From Clostridia bacterium (GTDB lineage Bacteria; Bacillota; Clostridia; TANB77; CAG-508), in contig JAAWKZ010000008.1 of NCBI GenBank assembly GCA_022797635.1, positions 1 through 42,709 on the forward strand: a stretch of 42,709 nucleotides of DNA, written 5' to 3'. Under the pieces are notes generated by a model. It was given only the letters and a program-made list of their open reading frames with translations, was not told where the DNA came from and searched no databases. The position numbers and the translations under genes were made by a program. This document shows positions 24,621 through 32,004 of this stretch, piece by piece. How positions within the stretch are numbered: the stretch's first letter is position 1; each line of letters opens with the position of its first letter.

Positions 24621-24685
24621 TTAGAAAGAAAATAATAAAAGAATTATATCACTATAGAATATTACTAAAAGATTATTTGGTGTGA

Positions 24686-24940
24686 CTAATCTATAATTTC
24701 TTCGAAACGATATTTTTGAGTGACATCTGGATATTTTTCGTGATCTACTTCAGATAAAAACATATCCAATGGTCTTGCGTAAATACCATCTTTGTGATTT
24801 GTTTTGCCATTATTATCCATACAACGATATACAACTAGCTTTTCACCGGTTTCACTATGTTCTGCTACTGTAATCACGAATGAACGAGCTCCCTTAAAAT
24901 GTTGCCACATGGTAAATGGTTTTACAATTCTTTCTTCCAT
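24686..24940 (-). CDS. DUF1653 domain protein
   Basis: The 84-residue protein matches the small DUF1653 family: WQHFKGARSFVITVAEHSETGEKLVVYRC covers the family's hallmark y-HyKG--Y-v---A-hsEt-e-lVvY pattern. It is followed by IYARPLDMFLSEVD, equivalent to the usual w-RPl-mF---V block, and a final RFEEI. Family function is unknown. TAGGAGG precedes the ATG on the minus strand. It has its own promoter overlapping the end of fbp and could also receive readthrough from fbp. Confidence 0.85.
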   Translation of the reverse strand: MEERIVKPFTMWQHFKGARSFVITVAEHSETGEKLVVYRCMDNNGKTNHKDGIYARPLDMFLSEVDHEKYPDVTQKYRFEEIID

Positions 24941-24972
24941 CTTGTTTCCTCCTATTAATATTTATAAGAATT

Positions 24973-25001
24973 ATTATAACATAACAAAATAAAGAATACA
25001 A
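24973..25001 (-). promoter_or_regulatory. Minus-strand promoter of the DUF1653 gene
   Basis: On the minus strand TTGTAT (25001-24996), 17-bp spacer, TATAAT (24978-24973), about 33 bases before the start codon. Confidence 0.65.
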
Positions 25002-26963
25002 TTACTGTTTTATAATACCACATTTATAAGAATATAAAAGTTTAGATAAGTCATCAATTTGTTCTTGCAGTTTTTTTCCGATATCTGTATCTTTTATTCT
25101 CTTTCGTTCTACTTTTTCAACTATTTGTTTCGAAGAATGTAAATCCGTTTCCTGAAAAATGGCATCTTCTGTTGAACTAAATTTTTCATGAGCAGCTAAT
25201 ACTAAGCCATATGAGTTGAAGATTAGGGTATATCCAGCAATTCCCGTAGTTTCCTGATATGACTTGGCAAGCCCACCATCTATCATCAAAAGTTTTCCAG
25301 AAGCCTTTATTGGATTTTCTCCTTTTTTGTATTTTACAGGAATGTGTCCACAAATAATATGGCCTATTTCTTCATTGATTCCAAAGTCTCTGAGTATTTC
25401 TTTACAAACATTCTCATCTTGGCAGAATGTATAAAAAGGATTTTTGTGTTCTTTCCAGGTTTCTTCATCTTCAATATAATACCTTTCAAATGTTTTCATG
25501 GCATCTTTACAGAAAATGGGGGAATTTTCTCCACACCATAAATACCAGAGGAAATCCATTCCATTTGTTTTTTCTGTAGAGTTCTCATCAGCAAAATATC
25601 CTTGTCTCACAATTTTTTCAATTGCATCAAAATAGTCTTTTCCTTGCAATAATTTATTGCCTACTTCTATTTTTCTAAAGTTACCATCATCATTCATTAA
25701 AATGCAACCATGAATTAATAAATTGTCATTATATACTTTATATAAACTGCCCTTAGTATATAAAAATTGAATGTGTTTTTGAAGTTTTTCGCTATTTTTG
25801 AAAGACTGAACTAGTTTATCAATTACTTCTTGTTCACTTAAGGAGAGCTCATATGGATTGCTTGGATTAATAGTTGGAAAGTAGGTATTATTTAATTTGT
25901 ATTTGTTACCATCTAGATTTATAGTTCCTTTTTTATAATCAATGAAATCTAATACTAATCTATTTTGCATATGATATTCAGGATGCTTTTTTATTATTTC
26001 ACCTTCTACTTTAAACTGCATAATTGCAGCAGCTTTCTGTATTTTACTGAGTAGACTCGTATTAACGTTTGAAATAATATCACTTTTAGCAAGTTTAGGT
26101 TCAAATTCCTTTTGTGATGCATGAGTATAAGTACCTATGGCAAATTCAGCTAGATTTCTAATATTTATACCATATCCATCTTCTAATATATCCAAATTAT
26201 TATATCTAGCGCAAATACGTATTACATTTAAAATGCAAGCTTTACTTCCACTAGCAGCACCCATCCAAAGAATATCGTGATTTCCCCATTGTATATCTAT
26301 AGAATGATATTTTAAAAGTTCATCTAATATAATGTGTGGACCAGGACCTCTATCATAGATATCACCTATAATATGTAAGTGATCTACTGCCATTCTTTGA
26401 ATCAATTTGCTAATGGCGATAATAAAGGCTTCAGCTCGATCTAAACCGATAATACTGTCAATGATTTGTTCATAATAATACTCCTTATCAAGTTCGTTTG
26501 CATTAGAATTTATTAATTCTTCTATAATATATTCGTATTCTTTTGGCATAGCTTTTCTGACTTTTGACCTACTGTATTTTGAACATAGATGCTTACAAAT
26601 TAATATAAGTCTATGTAATGTTATCTTATAAAATTGATTTAGTTCTTCAGTTTCTTTTTTTATTAATTCTATTTTTTCTTCAGGATAATAAATAAGCGTA
26701 GCTAATTTTTTTCTCTCAGATTGTGTCATAGAATTTTCAAATAGCTCATCTATTTTTGATTTTATAACACCAGAAGCATTTTTTAAAATATGTAAAAATG
26801 ATTCATATTCTCCATGCAAATCACTTAAAAAGTGTTCTGTGGCTTTAGGTAAATTTTGTATTGCTTTTAAATTTATAATTTCAGTACAAACATCTTGAAC
26901 GGTTGGAAAATTTTTAGACAATAATTTTAAATACTTTAATTCTTCTTCGTTATAATGATACAT
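25002..26963 (-). CDS. fbp: Fructose-1,6-bisphosphatase, class III
   Basis: Class III FBPases are the Firmicutes gluconeogenic enzymes of ~640-670 residues, unrelated to class I/II; the length here is 653. The metallophosphoesterase core shows FLSDLHGEYESF near residue 45, HIIGDIYDRGPGPHIILDEL around 197-216, QWGNHDILWMGAASGS around 219-235, and a C-terminal IICGHIPVKYKKGE around 545. Other family blocks are the FLWYLWCGENSPIFCKDAM region and the DGGLAKSYQETTGIAGYTLI-like stretch (about 571-590). Fructose-1,6-bisphosphate is hydrolysed to fructose-6-phosphate in the cytoplasm. TAGGAG precedes the ATG. Upstream there is a leader hairpin, and an exact dyad lies between the -35 and -10 boxes, so expression is probably regulated. 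Confidence 0.96.
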   Translation of the reverse strand: MYHYNEEELKYLKLLSKNFPTVQDVCTEIINLKAIQNLPKATEHFLSDLHGEYESFLHILKNASGVIKSKIDELFENSMTQSERKKLATLIYYPEEKIELIKKETEELNQFYKITLHRLILICKHLCSKYSRSKVRKAMPKEYEYIIEELINSNANELDKEYYYEQIIDSIIGLDRAEAFIIAISKLIQRMAVDHLHIIGDIYDRGPGPHIILDELLKYHSIDIQWGNHDILWMGAASGSKACILNVIRICARYNNLDILEDGYGINIRNLAEFAIGTYTHASQKEFEPKLAKSDIISNVNTSLLSKIQKAAAIMQFKVEGEIIKKHPEYHMQNRLVLDFIDYKKGTINLDGNKYKLNNTYFPTINPSNPYELSLSEQEVIDKLVQSFKNSEKLQKHIQFLYTKGSLYKVYNDNLLIHGCILMNDDGNFRKIEVGNKLLQGKDYFDAIEKIVRQGYFADENSTEKTNGMDFLWYLWCGENSPIFCKDAMKTFERYYIEDEETWKEHKNPFYTFCQDENVCKEILRDFGINEEIGHIICGHIPVKYKKGENPIKASGKLLMIDGGLAKSYQETTGIAGYTLIFNSYGLVLAAHEKFSSTEDAIFQETDLHSSKQIVEKVERKRIKDTDIGKKLQEQIDDLSKLLYSYKCGIIKQ

Positions 26964-26984
26964 TTTTATCTCCTAATATTAAGA

Positions 26985-27017
26985 GAAACTTTCACTATTT
27001 TTATTAGCGAAAGTTTC
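26985..27017 (-). promoter_or_regulatory. Hairpin in the fbp 5' leader
   Basis: GAAACTTTC (26985-26993) is complementary to GAAAGTTTC (27009-27017), with three more pairs inside. On the minus-strand transcript it ends about 15 bases before the fbp ribosome binding site and lacks a T-run, so it is a leader structure and not a terminator. Confidence 0.5.
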
Positions 27018-27047
27018 AATAGTTATTATACTGATTAATATATGCTG

Positions 27048-27077
27048 ATTATATCACTTCATTCGTAATGAAGTCAA
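27048..27077 (-). promoter_or_regulatory. fbp promoter with an exact dyad in the spacer
   Basis: On the minus strand TTGACT (27077-27072), 18-bp spacer, TATAAT (27053-27048). ACTTCATT (27056-27063) and AATGAAGT (27067-27074) form a perfect 8-bp inverted repeat around CGT that fills the spacer, as expected of a repressor or MerR-type operator. Confidence 0.7.
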
Positions 27078-27139
27078 TGTTTTCAATTTTGTATAATACA
27101 GTTAAAGGTAGTATAACAAATAGAAGGAAATAAAAGAAG

Positions 27140-27168
27140 TTGACAAATGAAAAAAAAGATGCTATACT
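27140..27168 (+). promoter_or_regulatory. Promoter of the histidine-leader operon
   Basis: TTGACA (27140-27145), 17-bp spacer, TATACT (27163-27168). Transcription would start near 27175, just before the leader peptide's ribosome binding site. Confidence 0.85.
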
Positions 27169-27201
27169 CATTAACATAAACAAAAAAGGAGAACATTTTT
27201 T

Positions 27202-27246
27202 ATGACAAACTTATTAAAAGGTAACAAACATCATCATAAAAAATAG
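27202..27246 (+). CDS. 14-residue histidine leader peptide
   Basis: ATG at 27202 follows AGGAG (27187-27191) by ten bases and encodes MTNLLKGNKHHHKK, stopping with TAG at 27244-27246. Three consecutive His codons (27229-27237) sit seven bases before the first segment of a set of mutually exclusive hairpins that ends in a terminator. This is the classical arrangement of ribosome-mediated attenuation (his, trp and leu operons of enteric bacteria). The peptide itself probably has no function; its translation rate measures charged tRNA-His. Too short for usual gene calling. Confidence 0.85.
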   Translation: MTNLLKGNKHHHKK

Positions 27247-27345
27247 CTTGTGTCGCTAAATATTAGGCACAAGCTTTTGATGATGCTTGTGCCTTTAGTG
27301 TTTCTAAGAGCTTTAAAGGTACAAAATACCTTTAAGGCTCTTTTT
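27229..27345 (+). promoter_or_regulatory. Ribosome-mediated histidine attenuator (alternative hairpins plus terminator)
   Basis: Segment 1 AGCTTGTG (27245-27252) pairs with segment 2 CACAAGCT (27268-27275). Segment 2 GGCACAAGC (27266-27274) alternatively pairs with segment 3 GCTTGTGCC (27285-27293). Segment 3 GTGCCTTTAG (27289-27298) can pair with TTAAAGGTAC (27313-27322), which destroys the terminator. The terminator is the 15-bp stem 27307-27321 with 27327-27341, plus a T-run. With plentiful His the ribosome reaches the stop codon and covers segment 1, so 2:3 and then the terminator form. When it stalls at the His codons, 1:2 forms, segment 3 frees and pairs with the terminator's left arm, and transcription continues. 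The pairings are read directly; the mechanism is inferred. Confidence 0.85.
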
Positions 27346-27421
27346 GTATTCCATCAAGTGCGCAATTGATAAAATACAAAAAGAAAGAACTTTTTTGAAT
27401 AAAATTAAGGAGGTTTTCAAA

Positions 27422-28210
27422 ATGAGAAGTTTAAAAATTTTAATTGTAGTAGTTATACTAATTGCCATAATTACAGGAGCAGTTATGTTAGCAAGAGGGA
27501 ATGGAACAAAAGAAGAGAATGTATTTATTTTAGGACTAGATGATAGTTATCCACCAATGGGATTTAGAGATGAAAATAACGAAATTGTAGGGTTTGATAT
27601 TGATATTGCCAATGCAGTATGTGAAAAGCTAGGAATGAAATTAAAACTACAACAAATTACATGGGCATCTAAAGAGAATGAATTAAATTCAGGAAACATA
27701 GATTGTATTTGGAATGGATTTGCTTATAACGAAGATAGAGCAGCTAAAATGACATTAACAGAGCCATATATTAAAGGAGAAATGTATTTTCTATTAAGAA
27801 ATGGAAGCACAATAAAAAGTCAAGAAGAACTAAAAGGAAAGAAAATAGGGGTTCAGGCAGGTTCTATCCAAGCACAAGATTTAGAAAATTCTGAATTTGG
27901 AAAAAGTATTGAAATGATAGAATATAGAGATAATTTGACGGCATGTATGGACTTAGAAGCAGGAGGAGTTGACGCAGTATTTTGCTCTAATATCATTGGA
28001 AATTATATTATTACAGACAAAAAGAAAGATTACATAACAATTCCATCAGTAGATATAACAACCTCAAAAGGGAGTGTTATAGCATTTAAAAAAGGAAATA
28101 CGGAATTAAGAGATAAAATTCAAAACGCTTTATATGAATTAAAACAAGAAGGAAAATTAACTCAAATATCTGAAAAGTGGTTTGGAAAAGATATGGTAAT
28201 TGTAAAATAA
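27422..28210 (+). CDS. Amino-acid ABC transporter substrate-binding protein (predicted histidine/His-peptide system)
   Basis: This is a family 3 solute-binding protein of 262 residues. The N-terminal membrane anchor or signal helix (about 4-26, ILIVVVILIAIITGAVMLARG) has no lipobox Cys. Next comes the lobe pattern of polar amino-acid binders: FILGLDDSYPPMGFRDENNEIVGFDIDIANAV, WNGFAYNEDRAAKMTLTEPY (written in parts), ELKGKKIGVQAGS and LTQISEKWFGKD at the end. I place the start at ATG 27422, which has AAGGAGG nine bases upstream; the longer frame starts inside the terminator region. It is the first gene after the His attenuator and is followed by permease and ATPase genes, so histidine (or a related amino acid or dipeptide) is the likely ligand. 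Confidence 0.93.
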   Translation: MRSLKILIVVVILIAIITGAVMLARGNGTKEENVFILGLDDSYPPMGFRDENNEIVGFDIDIANAVCEKLGMKLKLQQITWASKENELNSGNIDCIWNGFAYNEDRAAKMTLTEPYIKGEMYFLLRNGSTIKSQEELKGKKIGVQAGSIQAQDLENSEFGKSIEMIEYRDNLTACMDLEAGGVDAVFCSNIIGNYIITDKKKDYITIPSVDITTSKGSVIAFKKGNTELRDKIQNALYELKQEGKLTQISEKWFGKDMVIVK

Positions 28211-28225
28211 TAGGGGGCATAAGAA

Positions 28226-28876
28226 GTGAGTATAGAAGAAATATGGAATGTAACTAAAATTTTATTTTCAGGTATTGGAGTAACTTTAGAAATATTTATA
28301 TTAACATTGGTATTAGCTATACCATTAGGAATTATTGTGGCAATTTTAAGAAATTCAAAATGCAAACTGATTGCATTTATTATGAAGATATATATCTTAA
28401 TTATTAGAGGAACGCCTATTATGCTACAAATCATCATTGTCTATTTTACACCATATTATTTATTCAAAATTAGCTATGACAGATTTTTAGCCATTATATT
28501 AGCCTGTGTTATTAACTATGCAGCATACTTTTCAGAGATATTTAGGAGTGGAATGAATAGCATACCAAAGGGGCAAAGAGAAGCAGCTTATACATTAGGT
28601 TTTAATAATGTCCAAACTTTCTTCTTAATACTCTTACCACAAATTGTGAAAATCATTTTACCGCCACTTTCTAATGAAGTAGTATCATTACTAAAAACCA
28701 CTTCATTAGCACAAATTATAGGGGTGACAGAGATGTTTTCATTGGCACAAAAACAAGCAAATTATATGTTTTCTATTATGCCACTAGGGATCGCAGCAGT
28801 ATATTATCTTATTCTAACATTTTTCGTTACTCTCCTATTTGGAAGAGTAGAAAAGAAATTGGAATATTATAGTTAA
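28226..28876 (+). CDS. Amino-acid ABC transporter permease (HisM/GlnP family)
   Basis: The 216-residue inner-membrane protein belongs to the polar amino-acid permease family. About five membrane helices are visible. The signature TPIMLQIIIVYF region (the RGTP block at about 57-60) is typical, as is the EAA motif YFSEIFRSGMNSIPKGQREAA-like stretch (about 106-126), which contacts the ATPase, followed by LGFNNVQTFFLILLPQ. It starts with GTG 28226, 15 bases after the binding-protein gene, with GGGGG as a rather weak ribosome binding site. The ATPase gene begins 14 bases downstream. The transporter probably works with two copies of this permease. Confidence 0.93.
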   Translation: MSIEEIWNVTKILFSGIGVTLEIFILTLVLAIPLGIIVAILRNSKCKLIAFIMKIYILIIRGTPIMLQIIIVYFTPYYLFKISYDRFLAIILACVINYAAYFSEIFRSGMNSIPKGQREAAYTLGFNNVQTFFLILLPQIVKIILPPLSNEVVSLLKTTSLAQIIGVTEMFSLAQKQANYMFSIMPLGIAAVYYLILTFFVTLLFGRVEKKLEYYS

Positions 28877-28890
28877 TAGGAGGAAACGAA

Positions 28891-31077
28891 ATGAAAGTAT
28901 TAGAAGTAAAAGATTTAAGAAAAAGATATCAGGATATAGAGGTAATTAAAGATGTTTCCTTTGAAGTAAATGAAGGAGAGACACTGGTAATTCTAGGAGC
29001 ATCAGGCTCAGGGAAATCTACTATACTAAGATGTATTAATAACTTAGAAAAGATAGATTCAGGGAACATAATTGTAAATAATGAAACCATGGTGAAAGAA
29101 TACAAGAAAAACAAGCCAATATATAACACAAAAGAAATATTGAAAAAAATTAATTTATCTATTGGAATGGTATTCCAAGATTTTAATCTTTTTCCACATT
29201 TATCAGTTAAAGAAAATGTAACATATAGTTTGCTACATGTCCTAAAAATGGATAAAAAAGAAGCAGAACAAAGAGCAATAGAGTTACTTCAAAAAATGGG
29301 ATTAGAGGATAAAGAAAATGCATATCCATGTAATCTATCAGGTGGACAGAAACAAAGAGTTTCTATTGCAAGATGTTTAGCTATCAATCCTAAAATCATT
29401 TGTATGGACGAACCAACTAGTGCATTAGACCCAGAATTGGTAGGAGAAGTATTAAAAACTATTAAGCAATTAGCCCAAGAAAAAAGAACTATGATAATTG
29501 TTACACATGAAATTAAATTTGCAGAGGAAGTAGCAGACAGAGTGATTTTCATGGATGATGGTATGATTGTGGAACAAGGAAAACCAGAAGAAGTGATTAA
29601 AAATCCAAAAAATAAAAGAACGCAAGAGTTTTTAAAAAGATATGTAGAGGTAAAGGAGGTCAATTTGGAAAAGTTAGATATTAGCAAAGAGGAGCCAAAA
29701 GAGGTATTAAAGTTTTTTAAAGAAGTTTCTGAAATTCCTAGGGAATCTGGAAATGAAGAAGGTATTAAAAATTATTTAGTCAATTTTGCAAAAGCAAGAA
29801 ATCTAAAGGTATATGAAGATGCAAACTATAATGTAATAATAGAAAAAGAGCCAGTAGAAGGCTGTGAGGAAAAGGAAACAATTGCATTACAAGCACATAC
29901 AGATATGATTTGTGAAAAAACAGAAAATAGTACACATGATTTTGAAAAAGATCCTATTATCCTATATAAAGATGGGGAATATGTTACAGCAGATGGAACT
30001 ACCTTAGGAGCTGACAATGGAATTGGAGTAGCACAAATTTTAGCTATTTTAGATGATAAAGAAATGAAATCTCCTAAAATAGAAGCTATTTTTACGGTGC
30101 AAGAAGAAACTACTATGATAGGGGCAAAAGAGATAGATTTAAGCAAATTAGAAAGCAAAAAGATTATCTCTTTAGATGGCGGAAGAGAAGGAAAAATTTT
30201 AGTAGGATCAGCAAATTGCTTAGAGTGGAGAGCAAAAATTCAAAAAGACTATCAAGAAGTACCTAAAAAATATGAACAATATGAATTAGTGTATAGTAAT
30301 TTCAAAGGCGGACACTCTGGTGGAAATATTGGAGATACTAGAAGGGGAAATCCAATTAAATTAGGAATGGATATTTTGAAAAATGTAAAAGATGTATATA
30401 TCAAAGAAGTCTATGGAGGTAGCAGAGTAAATGTTATTCCAAGAGATTTCACAGTTACATTTTTCATGAAGAAAGATAATTTAAAAAGAGTAAATAAAAT
30501 GATAGAAGAGCAAAAAAATTTTTATGGAGATGTAAATATTGAAATTCTTCCTAAAAATGAAGAAACAAAAGCACTTTCAAAAGAAGTAACAACAAGAATC
30601 ATTGGTTTTATATCTAATTATGAAAATGGAGCAATTGGATATGAGAATGGAAATGTGATACTTTCTTGTAATATGGCAGCCATTAGAGAAGAGGAGGCAA
30701 ATATCTATATTGAATACTCTACCAGGGCTAATAATATGACGTTGAGAAATGAATATTTAGAAAGACTAGAAAAATTAGTGAAGAAATATGAATTACAAAT
30801 TACATGGAGCCAAGAGCTAAAAGGAGTAGAGCAAGATATTAATAATAGTTTAATTACAAAATGTAATGAAATCTATCAAAAAATGTATCAAAAAGATTTA
30901 GAAAAGATGATTACACAAGGAGTTGTAGAAGGAGGATTTTTTTCGGATAAAGTAAAAGATTTGGAATATGTTTGTATTGGGCCAAATACAGAAGATGTAC
31001 ACAGTCCAAATGAAAGACTATCTATTCCATCACTACAAAGAACATGGGAATATTTAAAAAATGTAATAGAAAGTTAA
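28891..31077 (+). CDS. Fusion: amino-acid ABC transporter ATPase + aminoacyl-histidine dipeptidase (PepD-like)
   Basis: One 728-residue frame joins two normally separate proteins. Residues 1 to about 255 are a polar amino-acid ABC ATPase: Walker A GASGSGKST (about 36-44), Q loop VFQDFNLF, signature LSGGQKQRVSIARCL, Walker B IICMDEPTSALD, and switch His in VTHE. Residues about 259-728 are an M20-type cytosolic PepD, which cleaves Xaa-His dipeptides such as carnosine. It shows QAHTDM (His336, Asp338), LGADNGIG, QEETTMIGA (catalytic and metal Glu), SLDGG, GGHSGG and a late DVHSPNER His. No stop codon separates the halves. However, an exact AAAGGAGGT and a TTG occur at the natural pepD start (29665), so free PepD may also be made. 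AGGAGG precedes the ATG. With the His attenuator this indicates histidine and His-dipeptide acquisition. Confidence 0.92.
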   Translation: MKVLEVKDLRKRYQDIEVIKDVSFEVNEGETLVILGASGSGKSTILRCINNLEKIDSGNIIVNNETMVKEYKKNKPIYNTKEILKKINLSIGMVFQDFNLFPHLSVKENVTYSLLHVLKMDKKEAEQRAIELLQKMGLEDKENAYPCNLSGGQKQRVSIARCLAINPKIICMDEPTSALDPELVGEVLKTIKQLAQEKRTMIIVTHEIKFAEEVADRVIFMDDGMIVEQGKPEEVIKNPKNKRTQEFLKRYVEVKEVNLEKLDISKEEPKEVLKFFKEVSEIPRESGNEEGIKNYLVNFAKARNLKVYEDANYNVIIEKEPVEGCEEKETIALQAHTDMICEKTENSTHDFEKDPIILYKDGEYVTADGTTLGADNGIGVAQILAILDDKEMKSPKIEAIFTVQEETTMIGAKEIDLSKLESKKIISLDGGREGKILVGSANCLEWRAKIQKDYQEVPKKYEQYELVYSNFKGGHSGGNIGDTRRGNPIKLGMDILKNVKDVYIKEVYGGSRVNVIPRDFTVTFFMKKDNLKRVNKMIEEQKNFYGDVNIEILPKNEETKALSKEVTTRIIGFISNYENGAIGYENGNVILSCNMAAIREEEANIYIEYSTRANNMTLRNEYLERLEKLVKKYELQITWSQELKGVEQDINNSLITKCNEIYQKMYQKDLEKMITQGVVEGGFFSDKVKDLEYVCIGPNTEDVHSPNERLSIPSLQRTWEYLKNVIES
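29652..29667 (+). promoter_or_regulatory. Internal ribosome binding site and TTG start of the PepD half
   Basis: AAAGGAGGT (29652-29660) lies five bases before an in-frame TTG (29665-29667). From this codon the protein reads LEKLDISKEEPKEVLKFF, the usual beginning of PepD proteins. Translation from here would give a 470-residue free dipeptidase, the normal length of the family. Confidence 0.65.
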
Positions 31078-31080
31078 AAA

Positions 31081-31119
31081 AGAAGAAAGTAGATATTTTA
31101 AAATATCTACTTTCTTTTT
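31081..31119. terminator. Bidirectional terminator between the histidine operon and the minus-strand gene
   Basis: GAAAGTAGATATTTT (31085-31099) is perfectly complementary to AAAATATCTACTTTC (31100-31114), flanked by A-runs and T-runs. Confidence 0.9.
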
Positions 31120-31142
31120 ATAAAATTGTAAACATAATTTAA

Positions 31143-31841
31143 TTATTTTAATCTTGAAGCTGCTGTATTTACCATAGTAATTAAAGAATTATACTTAGTC
31201 ACTTGTGACATTGCTTTAAATTCAACTCTGCCATTTTTAATTTCCCAATTAGATTTATTCTCTTTTAAGAAATCAAAAACATCATCAATTTTAGATAAGT
31301 AATTATTAACATTATCAATTGTTTTATTAACATCTGTTAATTCACCTTCTAATTGAATACTAGTTTTAAATAAATCTTTATATTTTCCTGTTAAACCAGC
31401 ATCATCTGCTCTTTTGTCTTTATATTCATCTGTAACCATTTCAGCCAATTTTGTTTTAGCTTCTTCACCTTGTTTTTTTACATCTTCAATTAATTTTTTA
31501 GATTCTTTAAATTCAGGTCCATCTTTTTTGTAATTATCTGCTGATAAAATAGTTGTTAATTTTTCATTTTCATATTGTTTTGCAACTGAAACAGCAACAC
31601 TTTGATATTCAACAACATAGTCTTTTAATGCTTTTTCTACATCAGCATATTTTCCGCTTGATTTGATGTCTTCGTCTATTTTTCCAGAAGTATTGATTTT
31701 CTCCATTTCTGAACCAATGATAGCTCTTTGTGCAAAGTCATTAACAAATGTAAATCCAACTACTCCTATTACTGCAATAACTGCTATAACGATAGCGACA
31801 ATCACAATCACCTTTTTGTTTTTAGATTTTTTCTCATCCAT
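31143..31841 (-). CDS. Single-pass membrane protein with helical extracellular region, unknown function
   Basis: From ATG 31841 the protein has 232 residues: a short lysine-rich cytoplasmic start (MDEKKSKNKK), one valine/isoleucine-rich membrane helix (about 11-33), and about 200 charged, mostly helical external residues. These have heptad-like stretches (EFKESKKLIEDVKKQGEEA and LTDVNKTIDNVNNYLSKIDD). I recognise no family; the length and four-helix character are vaguely LemA-like but the LemA motifs are absent. The open frame continues upstream to 31943, but those codons lie in hairpin-forming leader sequence. AAAGGAG is 12 bases before ATG 31841, which supports the shorter start; a TTG or GTG in between is also possible. 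It is convergent with the histidine operon and shares its terminator. Confidence 0.65.
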   Translation of the reverse strand: MDEKKSKNKKVIVIVAIVIAVIAVIGVVGFTFVNDFAQRAIIGSEMEKINTSGKIDEDIKSSGKYADVEKALKDYVVEYQSVAVSVAKQYENEKLTTILSADNYKKDGPEFKESKKLIEDVKKQGEEAKTKLAEMVTDEYKDKRADDAGLTGKYKDLFKTSIQLEGELTDVNKTIDNVNNYLSKIDDVFDFLKENKSNWEIKNGRVEFKAMSQVTKYNSLITMVNTAASRLK

Positions 31842-31867
31842 TTTTTCAAACACTCCTTTTAAGTTAG

Positions 31868-31925
31868 TCGTTCGAGTGAAACGAGTTACGAATAACTTAT
31901 GCAACTGAACAAAGTGAAGTTGCAT
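31868..31925 (-). promoter_or_regulatory. Leader with three consecutive hairpins
   Basis: ATGCAACT/AGTTGCAT (31899-31906 with 31918-31925), AGTTA-CGAA-TAACT (31884-31897) and TCGTT/AACGA (31868-31872 with 31880-31884) follow each other in the minus-strand 5' leader, between promoter and start codon. None has a T-run. It may be an RNA regulatory element or stability structure. Confidence 0.5.
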
Positions 31926-31947
31926 TCCTTTACTCAAACGCATTTAA

Positions 31948-31976
31948 AGTATATCACTAACTCCTTAAGGATACAA
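31948..31976 (-). promoter_or_regulatory. Minus-strand promoter of the helical membrane-protein gene
   Basis: On the minus strand TTGTAT (31976-31971), 17-bp spacer, TATACT (31953-31948). The spacer contains the palindrome CCTTAAGG. Confidence 0.6.
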
Positions 31977-32004
31977 GACTTTTAAATCATTTTTTATCTA
32001 AAAA

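Noticed and set aside
27169..27345. T-box riboswitch upstream of the amino-acid transporter
   Set aside because: There is no T-box sequence (AGGGTGGNACCGCG) or stem-I specifier architecture; a translated leader with three His codons and alternative hairpins explains the region.
27344..27421. Upstream extension of the binding-protein gene
   Set aside because: It begins inside the terminator T-run. ATG 27422 has a consensus AAGGAGG and gives a normal signal/anchor sequence.
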